The notes under the pieces were generated by a model that saw only the letters and a program-made list of their open reading frames with translations, was not told the origin of the DNA and searched no databases. Positions 40,826-49,078 of a stretch of DNA of 64,000 nucleotides are shown here, piece by piece. This DNA comes from Rhabdaerophilum calidifontis (lineage in GTDB: Bacteria; Pseudomonadota; Alphaproteobacteria; Rhizobiales; Beijerinckiaceae): contig NZ_VTRS01000009.1 of the NCBI RefSeq assembly GCF_008641065.1, positions 52,602 through 116,601 on the forward strand, read 5' to 3'. Numbering within the stretch: position 1 is the first letter of the stretch; each line of letters begins with the position of its first letter. The position numbers were made by a program, and so were the translations under genes.

Positions 40826-41048
40826 TCTCCTGATCTGGATGGTCGCGGCTCTAGGCGCCGTTGGGGGCGTCGTCCTCGGCCGGGTCTGGGGGCGCGTGGA
40901 AGGGGAACGTACGGGCAAACGGGAGGCGGAACGGGATGCGATGGAAGACGAGAACAGGCGCGTCGAGCGCGGGCGCGATGCGGTGCGCGATGGCCGCGGT
41001 GCTGGCAATCCCGCTGACCGGCTGCGCCGCAACGATGGGCGATGGTGA
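40818..41048 (+). CDS. Candidate inner-membrane spanin (Rz-like)
   Basis: A 76-residue protein with an N-terminal membrane helix (LLIWMVAALGAVGGVVLGRV) and a strongly charged coiled-coil-like tail (ERTGKREAERDAMEDENRRV). This is the layout of an i-spanin. The lipoprotein partner starts inside this gene in another frame. Its small size is at the low end for Rz. Confidence 0.65.
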   Translation: MADLLIWMVAALGAVGGVVLGRVWGRVEGERTGKREAERDAMEDENRRVERGRDAVRDGRGAGNPADRLRRNDGRW

Positions 41049-41178
41049 TGCGGGCTGCGCCTCCTATGCCGAGGCGCGGCTCGCTCGGCCGCCCGCCGAA
41101 ACGGTCGCGGAGGTGCCGCCGGTCTGGGCGGACTGGATCGCCGATCTCGACGACCGCATGACGGGAACCTGCCGATGA
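40978..41178 (+). CDS. Candidate outer-membrane spanin lipoprotein (Rz1-like), nested start
   Basis: A 66-residue protein beginning inside the Rz-like gene in a different frame. MRCAMAAVLAIPLTGC is a short lipoprotein signal with lipobox LTGC. The mature part is small and proline-containing (LARPPAETVAEVPPVWADWI). An embedded lipoprotein with a membrane-anchored partner is the classic Rz/Rz1 pair that fuses inner and outer membranes at lysis. The start could also be ATG 40990. Confidence 0.65.
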   Translation: MRCAMAAVLAIPLTGCAATMGDGDAGCASYAEARLARPPAETVAEVPPVWADWIADLDDRMTGTCR

Positions 41179-42059
41179 AGACCCTCTCGCCCGCGTTACA
41201 GGCCCATCTCGACGAGGGCACGACGACGCTCGCCTGGTGCTGGCGGATCACGCGCGCCAACGGCGTCACCTTCGGCTTCACCGACCACGACCGGAAGCTG
41301 ATCTTCGATGGCACGGACTTTGAACCCGAGAGCGGGCTGACGGCCTCCGAGGTGCGGTCGGGCTCGGACCTGGCGGTCGATGCGCAGGATGCCGAGGGGG
41401 TGCTGACCTCAGACCGGATCACCGAGACCGACATCCTCGACGGCCGCTGGGACAACGCGGCCGTCGAGGTCTGGCGGGTGAACTGGGCGGACACCGGCCA
41501 GCGCGTGCTGATGCGGCGCGGGGCCATCGGTCAGATCCGGCGCGGGCGGCTGGCCTTCGTCGCAGAGGTGCGCTCGCTGGCCCATGTGCTGGGCCAGACG
41601 GTCGGGCGGACTTTCCAGGCGACCTGCGATGCGGCGCTCGGCGATGCGCGCTGCGGTGTCGATCTGGAGAACCCGGCGTTCAAGGGCACCGGCGCCGTGA
41701 TCGACCTTCTGCGCGACAGGGCCTTCACCGCCTCGGGCCTCGGCGGGTTCGAGGCCGGCTGGTTCACCTTCGGGACCATCGAATGGACCAGCGGCGCGAA
41801 TGCAGGGCGTCGCGCGGAAGTGCTGGGCCACGACGTCACGGATGGCGTCGCGATCCTGACGCTGCTCGAGGCCCCGGTCCGCGCGATCGCCGAGGGAGAT
41901 GCCTTCATCATCCGCGCCGGCTGCGACAAGCGCATGGAAACCTGTGGCGCGAAGTTCGCGAACACCCCCAACTTTCGCGGTTTCCCGCACATCCCCGGCC
42001 AGGACGCCGTGCTGCGCTACGCCACCAAGGATGGCGGGCACGAGGGAGGAGTGCTGTGA
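41175..42059 (+). CDS. DUF2163 tail-tip protein (GTA gp13-like)
   Basis: A 294-residue protein: MKTLSPALQAHLDEGTTTLA, WCWRITRANGVTFGFTDHDR, QATCDAALGDARCGVDLENP, and C-terminal CDKRMETCGAKFANTPNFRG. This is DUF2163/phage_BR0599, the gene-transfer-agent gp13 family, with conserved cysteines that bind an iron-sulphur cluster in GTA tails. Overlaps the spanin gene by ATGA. Confidence 0.94.
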   Translation: MKTLSPALQAHLDEGTTTLAWCWRITRANGVTFGFTDHDRKLIFDGTDFEPESGLTASEVRSGSDLAVDAQDAEGVLTSDRITETDILDGRWDNAAVEVWRVNWADTGQRVLMRRGAIGQIRRGRLAFVAEVRSLAHVLGQTVGRTFQATCDAALGDARCGVDLENPAFKGTGAVIDLLRDRAFTASGLGGFEAGWFTFGTIEWTSGANAGRRAEVLGHDVTDGVAILTLLEAPVRAIAEGDAFIIRAGCDKRMETCGAKFANTPNFRGFPHIPGQDAVLRYATKDGGHEGGVL

Positions 42060-42502
42060 CGCAACCCCTCGCATTGACCGACCCGGCGCGCGTCATCGCC
42101 ATCGCGCGGTCCTGGCTCGGCACGCCGTACCACGACCAGGCCAGCCTGCGCGGCGTTGGCTGCGACTGCCTAGGGCTGGCCCGGGGCGTCTGGCGCGAGG
42201 TGGTGGGCCCCGAGCCGTTCCCGATCCCGCCCTACAGCCGCGACTGGGGTGAGACAGGCCCGCGCGAAGTTCTGGCCGAGGGCGCGCGCGCCATGATGAT
42301 TGAAGTGGAACCCGCGGCAGCCGGTCCCGGCGCGCTGGTTCTCTTCCGCATGAGGCCCCGCGCCATCGCCAAGCATGTCGGGATCCTCACCGGTCGCGAA
42401 AGCTTCCTCCACGCCTACGAGCGGCTCGGCGTGATCGAGGAACCGCTCACACCATCCTGGCGGCGGCGCATCGCCTTCGCCTTCCTGTTTCCGCAACGCT
42501 GA
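42056..42502 (+). CDS. NlpC/P60 tail peptidase (GTA gp14-like)
   Basis: A 148-residue cysteine peptidase starting with GTG. GVGCDCLGLARGVWREV contains the nucleophile (Cys38) and AKHVGIL the His (~107). The enzyme likely cuts cell-wall peptide cross-links during DNA entry. It is coupled to DUF2163 by GTGA. Confidence 0.92.
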   Translation: MTQPLALTDPARVIAIARSWLGTPYHDQASLRGVGCDCLGLARGVWREVVGPEPFPIPPYSRDWGETGPREVLAEGARAMMIEVEPAAAGPGALVLFRMRPRAIAKHVGILTGRESFLHAYERLGVIEEPLTPSWRRRIAFAFLFPQR

Positions 42503-42511
42503 GACCCCGAC

Positions 42512-45500
42512 ATGGCCACCCTCGTTCTCGGTGCGGCCGGCGCCGCCATTGGCGGCAGCATCGGCGGCGCGATCCTCGGTGTCAGCGCCGCGACCATCGG
42601 CGGCTTCATCGGCTCCACCATCGGGTCGGTCGTCGACAGCTGGATCATCTCGTCGCTGGCGCCCACCCAGCGCATCGAGGGTGCGCGGCTCGACACGCTG
42701 CGCATCACCTCGGCCACCGAAGGCGCGGTGATCCCGCGCCTCTATGGTCGGATGCGGATGGGTGGCAACATCATCTGGGCGACGGATTTCCGCGAGGAAA
42801 CGAAGACCACCACCCAAGGGGGCGGCAAGGGCGGCGGGGGCGGCAAGGTCAAGACCACCGAGTATCTCTACTACGCATCCTTCGCCGTGGCGCTTTGCGA
42901 GGGGCCGATCACGGGGATCGGCCGCATCTGGGCCGACGGCAAGCCGATGGACCTCTCCGGCGTCACCTGGCGCTGGTATCCGGGCGACGAGGCGCAGACA
43001 GCCGACCCGTTCATCGCCGCGAGGATGGGCGCGGCCAGCACGCCCGCCTATCGCGGCACCGCCTATGTGGTCTTCGAGGAGCTGGCGCTCTCGACCTACG
43101 GCAACCGCCTGCCGCAGCTGTCCTTCGAGGTGTTCCGCCCGCTGGCCGATCCCGACACCGCCGAGGGGCTGACCCGAGCCGTCACCATGATCCCGGCCTC
43201 GGGCGAGTTCACCTACGCCACGCAGGCCATCCGCAAGACCGATGGCGGCGCGACGGCGCCGGAGAACCTGAACGCGCTGGCAGACTCCACCGACATGGTG
43301 GAGGCGCTGAACCGGCTGCAGGCGATGGCGCCTGCGGTCGAGAGCGTCAGCCTCGTGGTGGCGTGGTTTGGCGACGATCTGCGCGCCGGCTCCTGCAAGG
43401 TGCAGCCCGGCGTCGAGGTGTCGGCCAAGTCGACCACGCCCGCCAGCTGGTCGGTCAACGGCGTGAGCCGCGCCAACGCCTTCCTCGTCAGCCGCGACGA
43501 CCAGGATCGCCCCGTCTATGGCGGCACGCCGTCCGACTTCGCGGTGGTGCAGGCGATCCAGGAGATGAAGGCGCGCGGGCTGCGGGTGACCTTCTATCCC
43601 TTCATCCTGATGGACGTGCCACCCGGGAACACGCTTCCGAACCCGTATTCCGACAACGCCGCCGCATCGGGCCAGCCCGCGTTCCCATGGCGGGGGCGTA
43701 TCACCTGTTCGCCTGCAGCGGGCTACGCGGGATCGGTCGACAAGACCGCCACGGCGGCAAGCCAGGTCGCGGCGCTGTTCGGCGCGGCGACGCCTGCGAA
43801 CTTCAGTGTAGCTGGCCAGTCTGTCTCGTGGACAGGCACGCCCGGGGACTGGGGCCTGCGGCGCATGGTGCTGCACTACGCCCACCTCTGCGCGGCGGCG
43901 GGCGGGGTCGATGCGTTCCTGATCGGCACCGAGATGCCGGGGCTGACGACGATCCGCTCGAGCGCCAGCACCTATCCGGCTGTGCAAGCGTATCGGGATC
44001 TGCTCGCGGATGTCCGCTCGATCTTCGGGTCGGGGACGAAGATCGGCTACGCGGCCGACTGGTCGGAATACTTCGGTCACCAGCCGGGCGACGGCAGCGG
44101 CGACGTGTTCTTTCATCTCGACCCGCTCTGGGCGGACCCGGAGATCGATTTCGTCGGGATCGACAACTACATGCCGCTGTCGGACTGGCGGGACGGCTTC
44201 GAGCATCTCGACGCGGCCGATGGCTGGCCCGCGATCTACGACCGGGCCTATCTGCAGGGGAACATCGCGGGCGGCGAAGGCTTCGACTGGTTCTATGCCA
44301 GCGCGGCGGACCGCTCCGCGCAGGTTCGGAACCCAATCACGGACGGCGCGGCCGCCAAGCCATGGGTTTTCCGCTACAAGGATCTGCGCGCCTGGTGGTC
44401 GAACCCGCACTACGACCGCCCGGGCGGGGTGGAGAGCGGCACGCCGACGGCGTGGGCGCCGCAGTCCAAGCCGATCTGGTTCACCGAGCTCGGCTGTCCC
44501 GCCATCGACCGGGGCACCAACCAGCCCAACGTCTTCTTCGATCCGAAGTCATCCGAGAGCTTCACGCCGCATTTCTCGCGGGGCTGGCGGGATGACGCCA
44601 TTCAGCGGGCCTATCTCGAGGCGACGTATCTCTGGTGGGGCGAGGCTGTGAACAATCCGGTGTCCTCGGTCTACGGCGGCCGGATGGTGCATGTCCCCGA
44701 ATGCGCCGCCTGGACCTGGGACGCGCGGCCCTATCCGTTCTTTCCGGCGCTGACCGACGTCTGGACGGACGGCGCGAACTGGCGGCTCGGGCACTGGCTG
44801 ACCGGGCGGCTCGGCGCGGTGTCGCTGGCCGCGCTCGTGCGGCACCTCTGCCTGCGCGCCGGGCTGCCGGAAGCCAGTATCGATGTCACCGGCCTCTGGG
44901 GCGCGGTCGAGGGCTACGCCGTCACCGCGCTCGAAAGCCCGCGGGCCTCGATCACCACGCTGTCGCGGCATTTCGGCTTCGATGCCGTCGAGACCGAGGG
45001 GGTGATCCGCTTCGTCATGCGCGGCCGAGCGTCGGTTGCCACCCTCGCACCCGACGATCTGGTGGCCGCCCGCGAGGGCGACGTGCTGGAACTGACGCGC
45101 AGCCAGGAGACCGAACTGCCTCAAGCGCTGAAATGGCAGGTCGCGCGTGCCGACGAGGACTACGACGCCGCCCTCGTCGAGGCGCGGCGCATCACCGTGG
45201 ACACGACGCGGATTGCCTCCGAGTCCTTCCCGATGGCCGTGCCGCCCGAGGAGGCCGAGCGCCGCTGCCGCCGTGCCCTGATGGAGGCGTGGGTGGGCCG
45301 GGAGACGGCGGCGTTCCGCCTGCCGCCCTCGCGCCTGGCGCTCGATCCGGCCGATGCGATCCGGCTGGAGCATGACGGGCGACTGGTCGATCTGCGGCTC
45401 GTCTCCATCGCCGACGCCGAGGCGCGCGGCATCGAGGCGGTGCGCCAGGACCGGGCGACCTACGACCTGCCGCCCGGCGATCCCCGCGCGGCGTCGCTGA

Positions 45501-46477
45501 CGCGGGCGGTCGTGTTCGGCGCGCCGGATGCGGTGCTGATGGATCTGCCGCAACTGACCGAGGACCAAGCCGCGCATCGACCGCTGATCGCCGCGCACGC
45601 GGTTCCATGGCCGGGCGAGATGGCAGTGTTTCGCAGCCCCTCGACCGATGGCTTCGAGCTACTCACGACGTTCGGCAGCCGCGCCCGGATCGGGACACTG
45701 GTCTCGGACTTCTACACGGGCCCCACGTCGCGCTTCGATCTCGGCAATGCGCTGATGGTCGATCTGCTGACAGGCACGCTGGAGAGCGTCACCGACCTGA
45801 CCCTGTTCGGCGGGGCGAACGCGCTGGCGATCGAGAGTGCGCCCGGCGTCTGGGAAATCGTGCAGGCGGGCGTGGCAGAGCTTCTGGCGCCGGGTCGATA
45901 TCGTCTGACCGGGCTCCTGCGTGGCCAGCGCGGGACCGAGGGCGCCATGGGCAACCCGGCGCCTGCTGGCGCGCGGGTCGTGGTGCTCGACGACAGCCTC
46001 GCAACGCTGCCGATCGCCGAGGCCGACCTTGAGATCCCGTGGAACTGGCGCATCGGCCCGGCCAGCCGTTCGGTCAGCGACGAGACCTATGTCGCGCAAT
46101 CCTTCACGCCTCAGGGCGTGGGGCTGCGGCCGTTCTCGGTCGCCCATGTCGAGCAGCCGTGGCGCAAGCCACGTGCGCCCGGCGATCTGACGATACGCTG
46201 GACCCGCCGGTCCCGCGCGCTCTCGGCCGACAGCTGGGGCGGGCTCGAGGTGCCGCTGGCCGAGGAGCTCGAAGCCTACGAGGTCGAGATCCTCGATGGC
46301 GCTGCCGTGAAGCGGGTGCTGAGCACGACCACCACCAGCGCGGTCTACACCGCCGCAGACCAGACCGCCGATTGGGGCGCGCCGCTTGAGCCCGGCGACA
46401 CGCTCGACATCCGCATCCATCAGCTCTCCGCCCTTTTCGGGCGGGGTGCGCCCAAGGCTGTAACGCTGAGCTTCTGA
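42512..46477 (+). CDS. Large tail-tip protein with TIM-barrel domain (GTA gp15-like, host specificity)
   Basis: A 1,321-residue protein. The N-terminus has glycine-rich hydrophobic helices (LVLGAAGAAIGGSIGGAILG). Residues ~310-650 are a glycoside-hydrolase-like TIM barrel (GLRVTFYPFILMDVPPGN, IDFVGIDNYMPLSDW, KPIWFTELGCPAIDRGT). The C-terminal half resembles lambda gpJ-type baseplate modules (LGQ-free; SADSWGGLEVPLAEELEAYE). Last gene of the GTA-like tail-tip set; it should contact the cell surface. Confidence 0.93.
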   Translation: MATLVLGAAGAAIGGSIGGAILGVSAATIGGFIGSTIGSVVDSWIISSLAPTQRIEGARLDTLRITSATEGAVIPRLYGRMRMGGNIIWATDFREETKTTTQGGGKGGGGGKVKTTEYLYYASFAVALCEGPITGIGRIWADGKPMDLSGVTWRWYPGDEAQTADPFIAARMGAASTPAYRGTAYVVFEELALSTYGNRLPQLSFEVFRPLADPDTAEGLTRAVTMIPASGEFTYATQAIRKTDGGATAPENLNALADSTDMVEALNRLQAMAPAVESVSLVVAWFGDDLRAGSCKVQPGVEVSAKSTTPASWSVNGVSRANAFLVSRDDQDRPVYGGTPSDFAVVQAIQEMKARGLRVTFYPFILMDVPPGNTLPNPYSDNAAASGQPAFPWRGRITCSPAAGYAGSVDKTATAASQVAALFGAATPANFSVAGQSVSWTGTPGDWGLRRMVLHYAHLCAAAGGVDAFLIGTEMPGLTTIRSSASTYPAVQAYRDLLADVRSIFGSGTKIGYAADWSEYFGHQPGDGSGDVFFHLDPLWADPEIDFVGIDNYMPLSDWRDGFEHLDAADGWPAIYDRAYLQGNIAGGEGFDWFYASAADRSAQVRNPITDGAAAKPWVFRYKDLRAWWSNPHYDRPGGVESGTPTAWAPQSKPIWFTELGCPAIDRGTNQPNVFFDPKSSESFTPHFSRGWRDDAIQRAYLEATYLWWGEAVNNPVSSVYGGRMVHVPECAAWTWDARPYPFFPALTDVWTDGANWRLGHWLTGRLGAVSLAALVRHLCLRAGLPEASIDVTGLWGAVEGYAVTALESPRASITTLSRHFGFDAVETEGVIRFVMRGRASVATLAPDDLVAAREGDVLELTRSQETELPQALKWQVARADEDYDAALVEARRITVDTTRIASESFPMAVPPEEAERRCRRALMEAWVGRETAAFRLPPSRLALDPADAIRLEHDGRLVDLRLVSIADAEARGIEAVRQDRATYDLPPGDPRAASLTRAVVFGAPDAVLMDLPQLTEDQAAHRPLIAAHAVPWPGEMAVFRSPSTDGFELLTTFGSRARIGTLVSDFYTGPTSRFDLGNALMVDLLTGTLESVTDLTLFGGANALAIESAPGVWEIVQAGVAELLAPGRYRLTGLLRGQRGTEGAMGNPAPAGARVVVLDDSLATLPIAEADLEIPWNWRIGPASRSVSDETYVAQSFTPQGVGLRPFSVAHVEQPWRKPRAPGDLTIRWTRRSRALSADSWGGLEVPLAEELEAYEVEILDGAAVKRVLSTTTTSAVYTAADQTADWGAPLEPGDTLDIRIHQLSALFGRGAPKAVTLSF

Positions 46478-46530
46478 GGTAGCGCAATGAGTTCTGGCAC
46501 GGCGCGCGATCTACGTCGTAGGCTTGGGAC

Positions 46531-46911
46531 ATGCGCCCCGAGGACGAAGACAGGATTGCAGCCCAGCTTGCCAGAGTGATGGCCGTGGCCTGCGTGCGCA
46601 ACACGCAGCTCGAGGACTTGCATGCGGGTCCGGCGCCCGTCTCCCACGCGGGCGACGGCAGCGACGTCATCGTCGTGGACGCCGGGGGGAACCGTATTCC
46701 CTGGTCCGAGGTCTCTCGGATCGACGACGACGAGATGCGCGCGCTCATGCGCGAGATCGTGGATCGCCTCTACACCTTCCATCTGCGGATCGACGACCCG
46801 GCCTTCAGGGCCGAGATCGATCGCTGGGCCGCAATGACCGCGAAGTGGGACGCGCCGAAGCCGGACCCGGTTCTGTCGGCCATTCCGGCGGAGACGCCCG
46901 AGCGCGGGTAG
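46531..46911 (+). CDS. Hypothetical phage protein after tail-tip gene
   Basis: A 126-residue acidic, helical protein: MRPEDEDRIAAQLARVMAVA, GSDVIVVDAGGNRIPWSEVS, ALMREIVDRLYTFHLRIDDP. It lies between the TIM-barrel protein and the tail fibre, so a tail or chaperone role is possible. Not recognised further. Confidence 0.68.
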   Translation: MRPEDEDRIAAQLARVMAVACVRNTQLEDLHAGPAPVSHAGDGSDVIVVDAGGNRIPWSEVSRIDDDEMRALMREIVDRLYTFHLRIDDPAFRAEIDRWAAMTAKWDAPKPDPVLSAIPAETPERG

Positions 46912-46941
46912 CCCGCCACCTACCATCGCCGCGCCTTCATC

Positions 46942-46964
46942 CGCCGCCTGCCATGCAGGCGGCG
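46942..46964 (+). terminator. Hairpin between tail genes
   Basis: CGCCGCCTG (46942-46950), loop CCATG, CAGGCGGCG (46956-46964): a perfect 9-bp stem followed by TTCTTCGTTTT. A good intrinsic terminator or processing point before the fibre gene. Confidence 0.65.
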
Positions 46965-46986
46965 TTCTTCGTTTTGGAGACCGCCA

Positions 46987-48063
46987 ATGTCCGACGCCAC
47001 GACCCATCTCCTGCTGCCCTACATCCTCGCGGCGCAGGCCCAGAAGCATGTCACCCACAACGAGGCGCTGAGGATCCTCGACGGGCTCGTCCAGCTCTCG
47101 ACCCTCGATCGGGACCTGACCAGTCCGCCCGGAAGCCCCACCGATGGCGACCGCTACATCGTCGCCTCGGGCGCGACGGGCGATTGGGCGGGCTGGGACC
47201 TGAACGTTGCGCTCTGGACGGACGGCGCTTGGCTCCGCTTGCCGCCCCGCACCGGCTGGCGGGCGTGGGTCGAGGATGAGGGCCTGCTGCTGGTCTACGA
47301 TGGTGCGGGCTGGGTCGGCACCACGCCCAGCGAGTTGCAGAATATGGCGCTGCTCGGGCTCGGCACGACGGCGGACGCCTCGAACCCGTTCTCGGCCAAG
47401 CTGAACGCCGCGCTCTGGACCGCCAGGACTGTGGCCGAGGGTGGCACCGGCGATCTGTTCTACACGATGAACAAGGAGGCCGCTGGCGACGATCTCGGCC
47501 TGACGCTGCAGACCGGCTTCGTGACCAAGGCGCTGGTGGGGCTCTTCGGCTCCGACCGCTTCCGCCTCGCGGTCTCGGCCGACGGCAGCACCTTCTTCGA
47601 CGGGCTGAGCGTCGACAACGCCACGGGCATCGTCGACCAGCCTCGGCTGCCGCGGTTCAAGGCGTACACCAACTACGACAACTACGTCGGCGTCGGAACC
47701 TGGACGAAGATCGGCCTCAACAACACCGACTACAACGATCAGGGCGCGTTCGACGCCGCGAACAACCACTTCGTCGCCCCCGTGGACGGCACCTACCTCT
47801 TCGGCGCGACGCTCCTCTACAAGATCAACGCCAGCGCGACGGCCCGAATGCGTGGGCGGCTGGTGCTGAACGGTGCGACCGAAATCCGCGGCTCCCTCGG
47901 CGAAATCTCCGCAACCCACGTCTCGCTCGCCACCGCGATCTGGCTGCAGACGATGGTCCCGCTCTCCGCAGGCGATACCGTAGAGCTGCAAGGGTATTTC
48001 CGCGTAGCGGACGGGTATTTCGCCGCCGATCATACGTCCTTCTGGGGTTGCAAGGTCGGCTAA
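46987..48063 (+). CDS. DUF2793 tail fibre with C1q-like C-terminal domain
   Basis: A 358-residue protein. Residues 1-~125 are DUF2793: LLLPYILAAQAQKHVTHNEA, PTDGDRYIVASGATGDWAGW, DEGLLLVYDGAGWVGTT. Residues ~220-358 look like a C1q/TNF-type jelly roll (AFDAANNHFVAPVDGTYLFG, ATLLYKINASATARMRG, YFAADHTSFWGCKVG). It is last in the plus-strand structural module, typical for a receptor-binding fibre. It converges with the BREX operon. Confidence 0.88.
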   Translation: MSDATTHLLLPYILAAQAQKHVTHNEALRILDGLVQLSTLDRDLTSPPGSPTDGDRYIVASGATGDWAGWDLNVALWTDGAWLRLPPRTGWRAWVEDEGLLLVYDGAGWVGTTPSELQNMALLGLGTTADASNPFSAKLNAALWTARTVAEGGTGDLFYTMNKEAAGDDLGLTLQTGFVTKALVGLFGSDRFRLAVSADGSTFFDGLSVDNATGIVDQPRLPRFKAYTNYDNYVGVGTWTKIGLNNTDYNDQGAFDAANNHFVAPVDGTYLFGATLLYKINASATARMRGRLVLNGATEIRGSLGEISATHVSLATAIWLQTMVPLSAGDTVELQGYFRVADGYFAADHTSFWGCKVG

Positions 48064-48108
48064 ATTCTCGCCACGCTGACGGTACCGTTCCCCGGGCAGT
48101 CGCAACCT

Positions 48109-49056
48109 TCAGAATTGGCCTGACGCGTCGCCCGCCGCATCCTGGTTTGCCTCCCAATCCCCGTAATTGCGTCCGTCTGGGAGCTTCCAGAGGATCCGGC
48201 CATTGGCGCTCGCACCAATGACGGCCGCAGCCGCGGCAGAGGCAGACGTGAAGCTGTAGGCGCTTGTGAACACAAGAAAATCGCCTTCCTCGCGGAGAAC
48301 GCCCTTCTCGACAAGTGTGTTCCGGAGCGTGACCGTCCCTCTCGGTATCGTTCTCGTCGTCCGGACCCTTGCCCTCGAACCTGCCGTGACGACGAAATCC
48401 CCGGAGGGCCCGATCTCCATCTCTGCCGCGAAGCCGTCGCCCCGGAAGAAGAACCGAGGGCTTTCATGGAGTTCAGCCTTTGGCAGTTCTTGCTCCGCGA
48501 TCTGCTCCGGCGCACGACCGCGGACTTCTCGGAAGAGATCCCAGCCAAGGGCTCCAACCAGTGTTTTCGTCTGATCCACGAACTCGTCCATGGCCGCGCG
48601 GTCGGGGAGCGGTAGCTTGCCCGCGTCGTCGGACGGCGTGCGCGTGTTGGGCAGGGTCCAACGGGGATTGCTGACGACCCCCCGGATCAGACAAGCTTCG
48701 ACATAGCGCGCGTGGCTCTTGGTCAGGTTCTCGTCCTTGCTGATAAGCACCACCGTATCGGTCCAGAAGCCCTTGGCATCGCGACCAGCTTCATTCGAAT
48801 TGTGATACGACAGGCGAGCACCGACGCCTTCGGACTCGCCAATATACGCAAGCTGCCGGTCCTGCGCGTCTTCGTCGGCGCCGATCAGGATGTAGACGCC
48901 TGGCCGTTCAATCTCGGGGAAAGCTTCACGAACCCGCCGAAGCTGGTTGCGCCGGAAGGCAATCGCCTGGATCGTCGACATCGAGATCTGCGCCACCCGA
49001 ATGCCGTTCGGATCGCCGTCTAGCAGGAAGATATTAATCGAGCGCGGTTTCATCAA
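48109..49056 (-). CDS. GIY-YIG nuclease with DUF4357, at end of BREX operon
   Basis: A 315-residue protein. Residues ~50-130 are a GIY-YIG nuclease: GVYILIGADEDAQDRQLAYI, then GESEGVGARLSYHN with the Arg, and ARYVEACLIRGVVSNPRW with the Glu. The C-terminus (~240-305) is DUF4357: LRNTLVEKGVLREEGDFLVF, SASAAAAAVIGASANGRILW. It starts 22 bases after the brxL stop, so it belongs to the operon. Such proteins recur in defence islands; here it may cut DNA marked or exposed by BREX, which is inference. Start may be 49053. Confidence 0.85.
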   Translation of the reverse strand: MMKPRSINIFLLDGDPNGIRVAQISMSTIQAIAFRRNQLRRVREAFPEIERPGVYILIGADEDAQDRQLAYIGESEGVGARLSYHNSNEAGRDAKGFWTDTVVLISKDENLTKSHARYVEACLIRGVVSNPRWTLPNTRTPSDDAGKLPLPDRAAMDEFVDQTKTLVGALGWDLFREVRGRAPEQIAEQELPKAELHESPRFFFRGDGFAAEMEIGPSGDFVVTAGSRARVRTTRTIPRGTVTLRNTLVEKGVLREEGDFLVFTSAYSFTSASAAAAAVIGASANGRILWKLPDGRNYGDWEANQDAAGDASGQF

Positions 49057-49078
49057 AGCCGTTGAAATGAAAATACCA

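Larger units (their letters stand above)
4290..48063. mobile_element. Prophage (siphovirus-type) with serine recombinase
   Basis: A continuous phage gene set: recombinase and repressor (minus strand), early replication genes, methyltransferases, packaging, head, tail, lysis and fibre genes (plus strand). All major modules look intact, so it may be inducible. The limits given are gene limits only; attachment sites were not identified, and the element may extend left towards tRNA-Ser or right through BREX. Confidence 0.85.

Noticed and set aside
38737..42502. The whole virion module as a chromosomal gene transfer agent.
   Set aside because: There is an integrase, a repressor, a full replication module, and non-GTA terminase, portal and capsid genes, so this is a prophage that shares only the tail-tip genes with GTAs.
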